From contig NC_092671.1 of assembly GCF_964355755.1 (NCBI RefSeq), forward strand, positions 3,731,001-3,795,000: DNA of 64,000 nt, given 5' to 3'. Position 1 is the first letter of the stretch; each line of letters opens with the position of its first letter. Source of the stretch: Antedon mediterranea (lineage: Eukaryota > Echinodermata > Crinoidea > Comatulida > Antedonidae). A model generated the notes under the pieces. That model had not been told where the DNA came from. It was given only the letters and a program-made list of their open reading frames with translations, and did no database searches. This document shows positions 23,226 to 34,000 of the stretch, piece by piece. The position numbers and the translations under genes were made by a program.

Positions 23226-26200
23226 AGGTATAATTGGCGCTAAACCCGACTGCGGCTCGTGGCAGTTAACGGTTACACCGTATTGTCATCGTCAATTAAT
23301 GTATTCGAATTGGATAATCCTCTTAATGTATTTTGGCCTATTGTCAAATTTAAGGTGCTAAAACTTTAATTTTAGCACCTCATAGATTTCTAAAACACTT
23401 TCTGTTTAATAAACTCCAACCTGATTTTAAAATGTGTAATGAAAACAGGTAACCACCATTTTAATAATCTATAGGCCTAAGTTATTGAGAAATTGGATAA
23501 ATCAGCTGTCACAAGATAGATTCTAACTAACTATCGCAAGTCATCTGTTGAAACTCTCGCTGTATTAAATACTTTTACTACATGTAAGGATAAAGATGTT
23601 TGTGTTTAATAGTTATTTTATTATAATATATTAATATAGGGCCTATTATTTTTTATATAATTTTGGTGCAGTTGTTATAGTACGGTAAAAAAAACCATAG
23701 GCCTATAATAATAGGCTACACTCTTTTGATGCATCATTTGCATTACGACAATTGTACACTGGCCAAACGACAATAAATGAATAATATGATGCTATTGATA
23801 GTATTGTAAAAATGTGTTTTATAACTTTATATTTAGGCCTAACAGTGGTAGGTTGCGTTACACTATATAGGCCTATAGAACGAAATCGTATTTTTAAAAA
23901 CCATAATATTATAGCATTTAACGGTTACAAACAAAGAAGAACATAAAAAAGTCAACTTGAGATTAAAAAAAATATATAAAAGAAGTGACAAACATGATGA
24001 CTGAATTATATAAATGGACGTTAAGCCGAATATGAATGAATTAAATGGTTATAAAGGAGGAAAATCGGCTTATCGCGTGCCGGGATTTAATTACAAAAAA
24101 CACACAGTAAAATCCCTATCCTTAAGTGCAAAATAAAATAATAAAATGTAGTGTTTAAAACACGTCTATTCATTTGATTAGTTTTATTGAGTGGTTCATT
24201 TAGTTGGCATTTCGAAAAGAACCGCTCAAATCTTAGCTTGTATTATTGTTTTTGAGGATTAAAAGAAAACCTAAGCTTGTGAGGCTTATGAATGGGGTTT
24301 GTGATTGTGGACATTGGGATCATCGTTTCCAAAACGAGCCTCATTAGGAGACAATGCGCCGTTTAACAGAATAAAGATGACCCGCATACAGAGCTCACGA
24401 AGAGTAAATTAGTTCTATTATATTTTGGTCTAATGAACCCATAAAGCGAGCTAATTAACATGCCGTTCGCGCGTCGTTTTATTTATTAAAGGACCCCGCT
24501 TTTTTGTAGATTTGTTGTGTTTTGAATTTTGTAGGAGTGTAAGGTAAACCATGCTATCAGCGAGGAGTATAGTCTGCTCCATTGTTAAAACACGTGTACT
24601 TTGATTATACGATAACTGTTTTTCATATAAAAATAAGTACAGTTATGAATCAAGTTGTACTTCTACACACCATGACAGTATACACAACGTAAAGTACGTG
24701 GAACTAATACGCCTACAATCAAGTATTTTAGGCTCTACAAAAAAGTCAGATTCTGATAAATACGGTACGTCACGACTTGTGTACGCGCGCGTTCATTATC
24801 TGATATATACGTTACGATTTTTGTACGCGCGCGTTCAATATCTGAGAACTATTTCTTTTTGTTTTAATGCTGAAAATATTTCTTGTTTAATTTCTTGTAG
24901 ATTTTGTAATCGTAGTTCGTAACTAATTTTTTTATTTATCTCTTTCGGATCGACCAACTAGTATTTTTCGTATCTGTGTTGCCTCGCCTTGTCCTTTATA
25001 TCTGTTTGTTTTGTTTAGGCCAAACATTTAATAAAGAATGAAACAAATTTTGGTTTGTGTTATCAAAAAGTTATATCAATAATACTTAGTAATAAATTAC
25101 AATTAATTGGTGCCTTGATCATTTTGTATGTGGATAAATGGATTGCGCCCTCTATCGAATACATTATAAAACACTTCATTCAAACTCATGGAGGTGTAAG
25201 TTAGGTAAACAACAGTTTGCTCTATTGTTTAATATTTAATCAACTAAATTTAAATGAATGATCAAGCAACACAAACAACAATTACCGGTGTAAAGAATTA
25301 TGAGTATAAGATGGAGTATAGCGTGGTCTAACACATAAGAGGCATAAAGAACACAAACACATAATACAAACAGTACAAAGTTTTTGGAATATGATCTCAT
25401 AACACAAATAACAAAAGTTTTGGTAATAAATGGCCTTTAACTAATAATAAGTGGAATGTGCCATACACGAAGTTATATTGAAATCACTGTATACATAACA
25501 TATATTATTTCTCAAAAAAAGTACCGTAAGACATACTATATTTTTTGTTATATTTCTCAGTTCTTACGATTCATTTGTAACTTATATATATTTTTTATTT
25601 TTAACATTTTCTATTAATTTGAACACACTATTATTAAGAGATTTATTATTAAGGTATAGTAAAGGAAACTTAGAGCGGCGGAGGCCTAATAAAAAGAGCA
25701 TTGGTTCTTTATTTAAAGAACCGGGAGGTTTTGACAAACGGCATGACTTATTATTTTTTATTCAAACACAAAATAAGACTAGAATTTTTGATATTTTTAA
25801 AAAATTCATAAATATTTAAATTAGTTTGTTTTTTCCTATCGAATAACCAAACATGCAAGAGCTTTGTTGCAATGTAAACGTTAAAGTTATTGAACTTGTG
25901 TTTTGAGCAACAAGTTCAAACTCATGTTAAGCCATGGATAACCCATTGGCCATTTCTCGACGGGTTTTGGGGGGTGCGTACGGTCCTGGATTACTGGCTT
26001 CCTGAATTAAGACCAGGGCAAGAAAAGTGGTGATGCTAGATCAGGTTACTAGTTATACTACGCATGTATAGTGCTAGAAACAATCGGCCTAAGTACAACG
26101 CAAATAACCTACGGCTGATTAGTTCTTCCAGAACGCTTAACCTTTCTGAAATCCTCCTGAATGACAGCCCACCGTACGCTACAAAAAAAAAAACATTACG

Positions 26201-26290
26201 GAACAATTGTTAACGATTGATGTCGAAATAAATCAATAGGCCGTGGTGGGACGCAAGCCTCTGCACCAGTAAACTTCCACAATTAATAGT
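23226..26290. other. Upstream region of the ASCL1-type gene
   Basis: No coding exon is recognised. TAGGCCTA words are frequent around 23.4-23.9 kb. A hairpin GGTTCTTTA/TAAAGAACC lies at 25703-25722. Proneural enhancers would be expected in this stretch, but I cannot point to one from sequence alone. Confidence 0.4.
24772..24848. repeat. 42-bp duplication with GTACGCGCGCGTTCA core
   Basis: Two units with the core at 24781 and 24823 are followed by ATATCTGA-type DNA. The stretch ACGACTTGTGTACGCGCGCG is the reverse complement of the repeat unit at 13865, so the same motif family is present on both sides of the ASC-like gene. Confidence 0.7.
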
Positions 26291-26294
26291 CTGC

Positions 26295-26344
26295 CACGCG
26301 AACGGTGTTCGCTGATTGGTTGATAAGTACAAAAGGGCGGGGCG
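26295..26344 (+). promoter_or_regulatory. Candidate promoter of the ASCL1-type gene: CACGCG, inverted CCAAT, GC box
   Basis: Within 50 bp lie CACGCG (26295-26300), ATTGG (26315-26319) and GGGCGGGGCG (26335-26344). There is no TATA box in the expected place. CACGCG is the class C site bound by Hairy/HES repressors in achaete and ASCL1 promoters, so Notch-dependent repression here is a fair guess. The start site would fall about 26360-26400. Confidence 0.5.
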
Positions 26345-26346
26345 TC

Positions 26347-26397
26347 ATGGTTCGGCACGCTTTCTCGTACCTGAATACCCCGAAATGCCTTTATTAA
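26347..26397 (+). other. Possible upstream ORF (16 codons)
   Basis: An ATG just after the GC box opens a 16-codon frame closed by TAA before the main start. It matters only if transcription begins upstream of it. A second ATG at 26385 opens a frame that runs to 26540 and overlaps the main start in another frame. Confidence 0.3.
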
Positions 26398-26493
26398 TCG
26401 AAGATCTTTCAAGAGTTACCATTTTCAAACTTCAACAAGTTAACTTCGGTTTTACCTCTGCGACGTCCCAACTGGGAACAATTCTGAAACAAA

Positions 26494-27024
26494 ATGGAAA
26501 TGGAAAATTCAACAGTAAAACTTCTTGCCGCAAGTTGTAAATTTTTAGCAATGAACGCAACGAGACGTCCTACAACTGTAAAACGGTTGCAGAATCATCC
26601 TGAAGCACATCATACCGAGATGGTTAGATGCAAACGAAGATTAAATTACGGAGGAATTAACTACACCATGTCACATCAACAAACGGCATCCGTAGCAAGA
26701 CGAAACGAAAGAGAACGAAATCGTGTTAAGCTCGTTAACACCGGATTCGACACACTTCGTCAACAACTGCCGAACGGTTTGGAAACGAAGAAGATGAGTA
26801 AAGTAGAGACATTGAGATCTGCAGTAGACTACATTAGACAACTCCAGCAATTACTCGACGAAAACGACGCCGTCAATGCCGTATTCAATCCATCGTCGGC
26901 ATCACCGCCAGATTCGTCCGTAGGCAGTGCATCACCGGCGCATTCGTACGTTTCGGATCACGAAACTGGACCGTTAACACCAGAAGAAGAGGAACTTATG
27001 AGTTTTGCAAGTTCTTGGTTTTGA
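26494..27024 (+). CDS. ascl1: Achaete-scute homologue, ASCL1-type proneural bHLH factor
   Basis: This 176-residue protein is a proneural transcription factor. Family members bind CANNTG with E proteins, start neurogenesis and act with Notch in lateral inhibition. The bHLH spans about residues 68-122: basic region [15 protein letters not shown], helix 1 [11 protein letters not shown], loop GLETKKMSK, helix 2 [20 protein letters not shown]. The C-terminus [20 protein letters not shown] and the ending FASSWF match the conserved tail of vertebrate ASCL1, which also ends in a TNWF-like motif. The N-terminal stretch [12 protein letters not shown] is also ASCL1-like. The ATG at 26494 has a strong context (A at -3, G at +4). 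The coding region has no intron, but a donor (AAAAG|GTGAGA, 27041/27042) follows 17 bp past the stop, so there is an intron in the 3' UTR, as in vertebrate ASCL1. It is divergent from the ASC-like gene at 17217-17741. Confidence 0.96.
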   Translation: MEMENSTVKLLAASCKFLAMNATRRPTTVKRLQNHPEAHHTEMVRCKRRLNYGGINYTMSHQQTASVARRNERERNRVKLVNTGFDTLRQQLPNGLETKKMSKVETLRSAVDYIRQLQQLLDENDAVNAVFNPSSASPPDSSVGSASPAHSYVSDHETGPLTPEEEELMSFASSWF

Positions 27025-27041
27025 ACGAGTCTATCCAAAAG

Positions 27042-27573
27042 GTGAGAATTTGTTTCATTATAATTTAATCAAATTAATCATTTTTAAAGATATCAACATT
27101 TTGTAAAATATGCTTTAATTCGTTTACACTTAAAATTATTTCGTTACGTTCTATTTTCAAATATAATTTTAAAAGTGAAACGTTACTTATTTAATCCGTT
27201 AGAAGCATATTATTAATAACTATCAAAGTGGAAAATTTAAGAATATGCGTACGGTTTAAACGAAAACAAATTTCTTTAAGTAGGTTCTTTGAAATAATTG
27301 GTTGATTACACGTGTAAATAAGAATTGCTAACACAGTCACGAATTCAGTTCACCGGAATTTACACATTAATTTGTACCTTAATCTAAAATTCAAATTTCG
27401 TTGAAAAATAACTTTCTGTCATCACAGACGATAAAAGATTACGTATAATTTTCTAACAAATTTAAAATTACTAGTAAAAAAAAATCAATTTAATAATTAA
27501 AAAAAATGAACAGAAACATAATATTTAATGCAATTTTTATCTAAATATATTTCTTTTTTTTCTTTGTTTTCAG
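27042..27573 (+). other. Intron in the 3' UTR of the ASCL1-type gene
   Basis: The donor GTGAGA lies 17 bp past the stop and the acceptor is a pyrimidine run ending TTTTCAG at 27573. The 532-bp intron is too close to the stop to mark the mRNA for nonsense-mediated decay (well under 50 nt). Confidence 0.75.
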
Positions 27574-28178
27574 GACAAGTTTGTGTACTTAGTCCCTGGG
27601 TAAGAAGTTAAGCCGCCGTCGCGCGTACACTACGTGGTGGGCGTGGCCTCGCAGCTCTAATGATCACGTGAGGTAGATGATCAACGAGGACAAAGCAATG
27701 ACAGGCCGAAGAAGATAGCTGATCAACCAATCAAAATCAGCCAAGCGAACAAAGAACTTAAACAATTAAGTTTTACTATTGTTACGCGCCAACTTCAGTT
27801 ATTTTTTATTAATACGAATTAAAGTTATGATTTAAAATCATCTTTAATGAACAATAAAAAGTAAATTAATTAAAATAAACAACGTCAAATCAAAATGTAT
27901 GTTAAACATTTAATTTAGAGATCCAAATGCGAATCTTAAAAATACGCTATTGTAATTACTGTGCTAAATTGTGGTATTCATATTTTTTTCATATACTCTT
28001 GTTATGTGTTTGGACTCCTTAACAAGGTCACTTACTTAATTTTTGTTTTGTATTTTTACTATTAACTACTTAGTACTTGCTCTATGCAATAATTAACTAT
28101 TCAATCACTTTCTTCCACCTTACTTTTTAAAAGTAACTTGTAAATTTAAATCTTTTATCTATGTTAATTTTTAACAGT

Positions 28179-28195
28179 TGTAAATATTGTACATA
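28179..28195 (+). promoter_or_regulatory. Two adjacent Pumilio response elements
   Basis: TGTAAATA (28179-28186) and TGTACATA (28188-28195) both fit the PUF-protein site UGUANAUA and are separated by one base. They lie in the predicted 3' UTR on the sense strand, which suggests repression of the mRNA by Pumilio. Confidence 0.55.
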
Positions 28196-28387
28196 ATAAT
28201 ATATTTTTTTGCTATTTCTATAACAAGTATCGTTGTGATGATGAACTGATAATTAAGGTACTTAATATGCTATATCTGTCTTCTAAATTATATAAGATTA
28301 AAATCTAAGATTTCTACTGCGGGCAGATATTAGACAAAAGAATTTAATCACAGAATGGTACTTTTGTATTTTCATACAATCAGAGAA

Positions 28388-28393
28388 AATAAA
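28388..28393 (+). terminator. Poly(A) signal of the ASCL1-type gene
   Basis: AATAAA, with a GT-rich downstream element (TGTTTGTATTTTTG and TGTGTGAGTTGTGAG) at the usual distance. Confidence 0.6.
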
Positions 28394-28419
28394 TTTATAC
28401 AAAATACATTAAAAAACTG

Positions 28420-31052
28420 TTTGTATTTTTGTCGAATGTGTGAGTTGTGAGAGAATATGACTGACAGATGACGAATGAAAAAAAGACTGAGAAAGAAACT
28501 GTTTAGAACGGTGACTATATTATAATATATATGGCATATTACAGCAGTTCATTGTCTATTAAGACAACAGTATGATTATCGGATGGAGAAAGCATGGCTG
28601 AATTTAAAACCTGAGGCAACAATAACATTTGGATTTATCATACATAATAACCCCTCCTTTTGAAAAGTCCTATTCAGGAGCTATTTAGGCCAGCCTCTAT
28701 TCAAGGAACATCCCCTTTCCCGTGAAACGAGCGTGGAAAAATAGCCCTGTGTGTTAACACTTAAAAGGCAAACCCAGTTTTAGCCCGAAGATGTCCCCTT
28801 AACAGGGGTTCTCATGTGTTGTGAGACACTACAATGTTGATATAAACATAAATAAACGAAACTTTCATATATTATAATATAATGTGTTGAGAGTACACAG
28901 GGAGGAAGCGGGTTTTCAAAATTACTATAATGATTCGAATAATTAAAAATTGATTAAAACTTTTTTAGATTTCTTGGAAAGACAGCTCCCATTGAATTAT
29001 AAATCATCATTTTGAAAAATGTTACAATTAATTTGTATCACTCTCTAAATTTATATATATTATTCAACATGCTATATTTATATGCAATGAATTTGCGAAA
29101 TAAAAGTTTATATAGGCATTTATAGGCCTATATATTAAAACGATAGGCATATAACATGACGAAAGGATTTCCCCTGTATAGGGGTTGTTCGTGGTAGTGT
29201 GTTATCATAATTCAGTATTTCAGTACTGATAGACTATATTATGAATGAATTATAAATAAAATATTAAAGATAAATTGTTTATTTTTTAATTTTAGAGGAT
29301 GGAGTATGCGGGTAAAAGTACAGACTCTTCAAAAACAGCGGGTAACGCCTTCCGTATTATGGTATTGTACGGACGGTCGGTGGGTGGACGCATCGTTGTA
29401 AAGGGACGCCTCCTAATGTTTGTCGGCGCGCGGTATGTGGGTAGGTAACACCCATTTTATTTCTGTTACTACGACCCGCCTTTCCGCCGGCAAAGTGATA
29501 CCGTATTCCGTTAGCTGCCTTCCGCTAAGTTTTTGCGGGTATAGGTTAATCCATAGAAAAAAGTTTCTCCGCATGGTAAATATTGTATATATGGCATACA
29601 CTTCTTCATAAAGATAAAAAATTGCAATAAAGATGGATTTTTAATAGAAAATTGAAAAAACACAGTTCAACGGAGTTTATTTACTCACGAACGATCAAAT
29701 TAGTATAATTTAGCTGGAAATAATTTCAACCGTGGTAAAATGTGACCGAAAACAACACGAACAAAAAAAAATATTTCTCAATTAAAGCAAAATCGATAAT
29801 ATCGTTTTCTCATTATATGTCCTGTTATCGTTAACCGGCAATCGATATCATAACGTTTGGCGCCATGTCACGTGCACGGTATTGTTGATATTGTTGTTTG
29901 GTTGACTGGAAAAAACGTGAACGAATATAGATGCTTGTACAGCTCTGTTATGCTAAACAAAATATTAAATTAAAAATAAACTATCATGACTATTTATAAC
30001 TATTTCAAACTGTGTTATATGCCTATGCTCTTAAAACAATAAATCTGCCTTTTTAAATATAATATTAATTTTAGTAGGCTATTGGTTTGAAGGAAATAAA
30101 TATACATTCATATTCCTCATTGGGATGTCAAGAACATGTATAGGCTCTCAATAGTATTTTTATCATAAGGACCTCCATATGCCTAAATATAAGCCCTAAT
30201 ATTTTTCATTTAGTCCTACACAATCATTAAGGAGGGCTTGGTAAGTAAGTATATTCTTTATACTAACCTCCCGTAACCTAGAATTTTCTAAATTTCTCGA
30301 AGCTCGAGTCGAGTGTGAAAATGAATAACCCAATAGTAACGAATAGGCCTAGTGCACAGAATAAATATTGAATATGTCCGTGGAAACTAATCCACGCTGG
30401 AAGGGCCTCACGGCTGACTTATTGACTTACAGATTAGAAAAAACTAATAATAAAGGAATATAAATGGCACTCTGCCAACGAATAACAACTTTATTGATTA
30501 AAGATATTGTTTGTTAAATTATAAATGAACTTTACTCCGAGTCTTTGTTTATGCGTGGAGAGTAAATAAGGAAATGGTTTACATTTTAATTTTTCTACTT
30601 CTTCAAGATAATTTTTTGTTGGATAATAAAAATGGCCTCTCATCGTTTATTGCACCCATAAATATGAAAGATAAAGATGAATACAAATTCAATTTTGAAT
30701 AGGCCCCTTTTTAAAGTATAAATTTAGTTAGTTACTCAAAATAACGTTTAAACCCACAAACTGTACTTCCAACCGGCTTCCGGATGAGCATTAATTAATC
30801 AGTACCTGGTCCAATTGAGGTCAAAAACTATTACTGTGGCATAAAATGTCCTACGTAATAATGTTGTTTTTAAGGGGACAATATCAAAAGATGTGGACAT
30901 TATTAGAGAAGCCTATTCTTATTAACAACAAATCAGCAACATTATAAGATGGATTTTGTAGATTTAATTAAGAGGTTACCTTTAAATGTGATTTGATTTT
31001 TGTATTTTTAATTGATTATTACTATGTATATTTGAAAATGTATTTTCAGTCT
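28420..31052. other. Intergenic, with a CG-richer patch at about 29295-29580
   Basis: Mostly AT-rich. A copy of the dispersed GTGTCCC-type repeat lies near 28660-28830. From 29296, after an acceptor-like TTTTTTAATTTTAG, the base composition turns CG-rich for about 280 bp and one frame is open for 50 codons to a TAA at 29446-29448; its product is not recognised. Confidence 0.4.
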
Positions 31053-31098
31053 TTGTTGAAATTGCCCCACGTGGGATGAATAAAGAATTTGAATTGAT
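31053..31098 (+). mobile_element. LINE (CR1/L2-type) 3'-end fragment
   Basis: The stretch TTGCCCCACGTGGGATGAAT then AAAGAATTTGAATTG matches the style of L2/CR1 LINE 3' ends, which have a GGGA(T)GAATAAAG block followed by short tail repeats. Only the tail is recognisable. Confidence 0.5.
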
Positions 31099-34000
31099 GC
31101 AACCTATCAAAGAAAAAAATGTTCAATAATGTGTATATTATATGACCGGGTGCCAGTATACCGTCATTCCACACCGTGAAGTAGCCGACGACATGATGTT
31201 ACTGACGTCACGTTCACTCAAATTGCAACCAACATACATTTAATATTTATAATATAATCGAAAAATACCTGTAACTGTAACAACAACGAACCTATATTAA
31301 TTAATAGTATTATACATTTTCTAAGAATTGTTTCGACATTGTATTATTGTTTATACGGGCCCATAAGTTCGTATTAAAATGATTGGTCTAAGTTCTACTT
31401 AGAATCGCTGTAGTTTACTGCAGTACGAACAATCCTCAATCGATGATATATTGGTTTTCTTCCAGGTTCACACGACCTTGTTAAGCGGAAATGCGATGAA
31501 GTATATAATTTTAGTACCCTTATTACGAGAACATTAATTTCATAATTCAATTAGGCCTAGACCACTCACTTTATATAAACTAATATTAGGCCTATCAGCA
31601 TTAAAACCGTATCAAAAACACGAACGGGTATTGGATGAATTTGAACCAACCAATACTAGGCAGTGTATAGTAATTAGCCTACCGTACAGATTTGAGTAAC
31701 CAGGTAGGTTACTACTGCATAGCTAAGTTAACGAATTTTCATCCCAATAAAAGTATCATGAACTATTATTTTGTGAAAAATACGTGTATTAAAGTGGCAC
31801 AATATTTTAAGTTTAAAAAATGTGATAACAAAATAAATCTTCCTTAAATTATAGTGATATAGTAAATGGGACAATGTTTGTGTATTAGATACAGATATTT
31901 GAGTTTCAAATGTATATAAAATTCAAAGTCCTCAAAATTAATAATTTATGGTAAATCGGAGAAATGGCTATAATAATTTAGTGAGAAACGGGAGCAGTTT
32001 GTGTTAGGTTTACTACCCACTACCACCTATCCACATGGATTGAAAAAAAGGTATATGTATATACATTATTTTTATATGTCTGAGTACAACACATGAACCT
32101 CGATATTGCATTTACTGGCATTTATTATTATAACGAAAGCCGTTCGTGTGGACAACTGGAATGACTGTATGTGGATTCCTTCCTTACGAATTGCGTGCCA
32201 CGGTAGCCACGACGTGTAAACGTATAGCCTATTAATTGATATAATACTTTATTTTGCAAACTCCGCGAAAGAGAAAAAAAAAACCTTTACTTTATTTACT
32301 CTAGTTAAAACTTACGAAGGTACTTAACATCAAAACCAGGGTAGCCTACTTTCTCCCAATGTATCTACCCCTCTGGTTGTTTCTTTTATAACGGTTGTTT
32401 GAAAAAGTTGAGTTCATGTCATAAAAAGCGAGAAGAAATCAAGGGTTTGAATACGAGCCTTCAAATCTTTAATTGACAGACATATCGTATTTTCTTAATA
32501 TACATTCTTTTCAAGAATAATTCTGGCTTACATTTCCAGAATAATCTTGTCCCCAAGGAAGCGAGGGTAGAGAAACGCGAGTCCTGGATAAGCCACGAGC
32601 GATGTAAGACAAAGAGACGCTAGAGTCAGCGCCAGTAAGGTGAACTTTGGATGGGATTGTAGCGTCCTTTTGTATTTGCTTAGCCTAAAGTGAGGTACCT
32701 CTTGAAGTGATAGGAAAGGTACATACCCTTTGATAAAACATCATAGACATACATTGGCACGCGTGTACACGTGGCATAAGCAAATACTGCCTCTACGACA
32801 GGTTAGCGTTAGGTATCAATTTTTTGATGGACAAACTTCTCGTGGTTATACCTTGTTGATAAGACTCTTTTGATCTCACCGCATAGCGTTGAAAATCAAA
32901 TATGATAAAATCGGTGACACCCAACCTCCATACATAACAACACTGGGCGGAGTTATAGTTCATTCAGCACGCGCCCGCTATAACGCCGCGCGGCGAAGAG
33001 TTGAACCCCTGAAATGCACACGCTCCTGGTACACTACCTGCAATGAGGGACGCTACATTTATGCAAATGTAGAACGTTAACTATTAATTATTATTATCAT
33101 TATTTTAATCGATATACTTTGATGCAGGTATATATTTCTAATGAAACTGAATTGAAATAACACAGAGAACAATTTCAGGTTTCTTTTATTATGGGCCTCT
33201 AGAGAGTGTCACTATATAATTGAGTGACGTAAAAAAAAGAGAAAAAGTGACAATTTTGAAATGCTGCTCTCAATGTTGCTGTAACGATTGTGCACGTGAA
33301 GAATGAGCTAAACAGAGAATTGAACCTCGAATTTTCTTATTTTTCAAAACCTCTAAATATTTTCATATTAAAGATTATATTATTGCCATATTACTTCATT
33401 CATAAAATTTTGGTTGAATTATGTTTGAAATACATACCTTACTGTGATGTATTATTTTTGCAGTGGAGTCCTCCTTGGGAGACCCCGAATAAGGTGACAA
33501 TTTCTCGCAAAAATGAAGGACAGTATTAATGATGTAGGCCTATGACCATTTCAGGGGACACTCCTAATAAGAAAACACTTTGTTGTGTCCCGAGAATCAA
33601 ACTGTATTACAATAATAACTAAAACTATAACTATAAAGCAGTACGTGATTTTTATAAAAATAAAATCTTTATTTAAAAATGTGTTCTTTATTTTGTGCCG
33701 ATTTCAGAAAGTTGTTAATTAGAGTCATTTTCTTTGTGTGGAACTGTTATCAAAATATCTTTATGAAATCGGGAGCTTTTCATAAAATAATATCTGAAGG
33801 TCGAGGTTGACAGGGACGTGCGTCAGTCACCTTAGAAATGACGATGCTTCGGGCTCTGTCATTACTAAACTCAGGTTAATTTCAAAACCATTCGTTTCGA
33901 CAAATTGATGAGTTTAACAAATGACAACGTTTAATCGAACGGTACCTTGTCATTACATATTAGGCTTAAATCATCTTTTAGCGGTTTTTTTTCTTCTAAT

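Larger units (their letters stand above)
27574..28410 (+). other. 3' UTR exon of the ASCL1-type gene
   Basis: It runs from the acceptor at 27573 to a likely cleavage site near 28410. The signal AATAAA at 28388-28393 is followed by a GT-rich stretch at about 28418-28450, a complete poly(A) site; an earlier AATAAA is at 27853-27858. The 3' part is AT-rich with ATTTA words and two Pumilio-type sites at 28179-28195. Confidence 0.6.
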
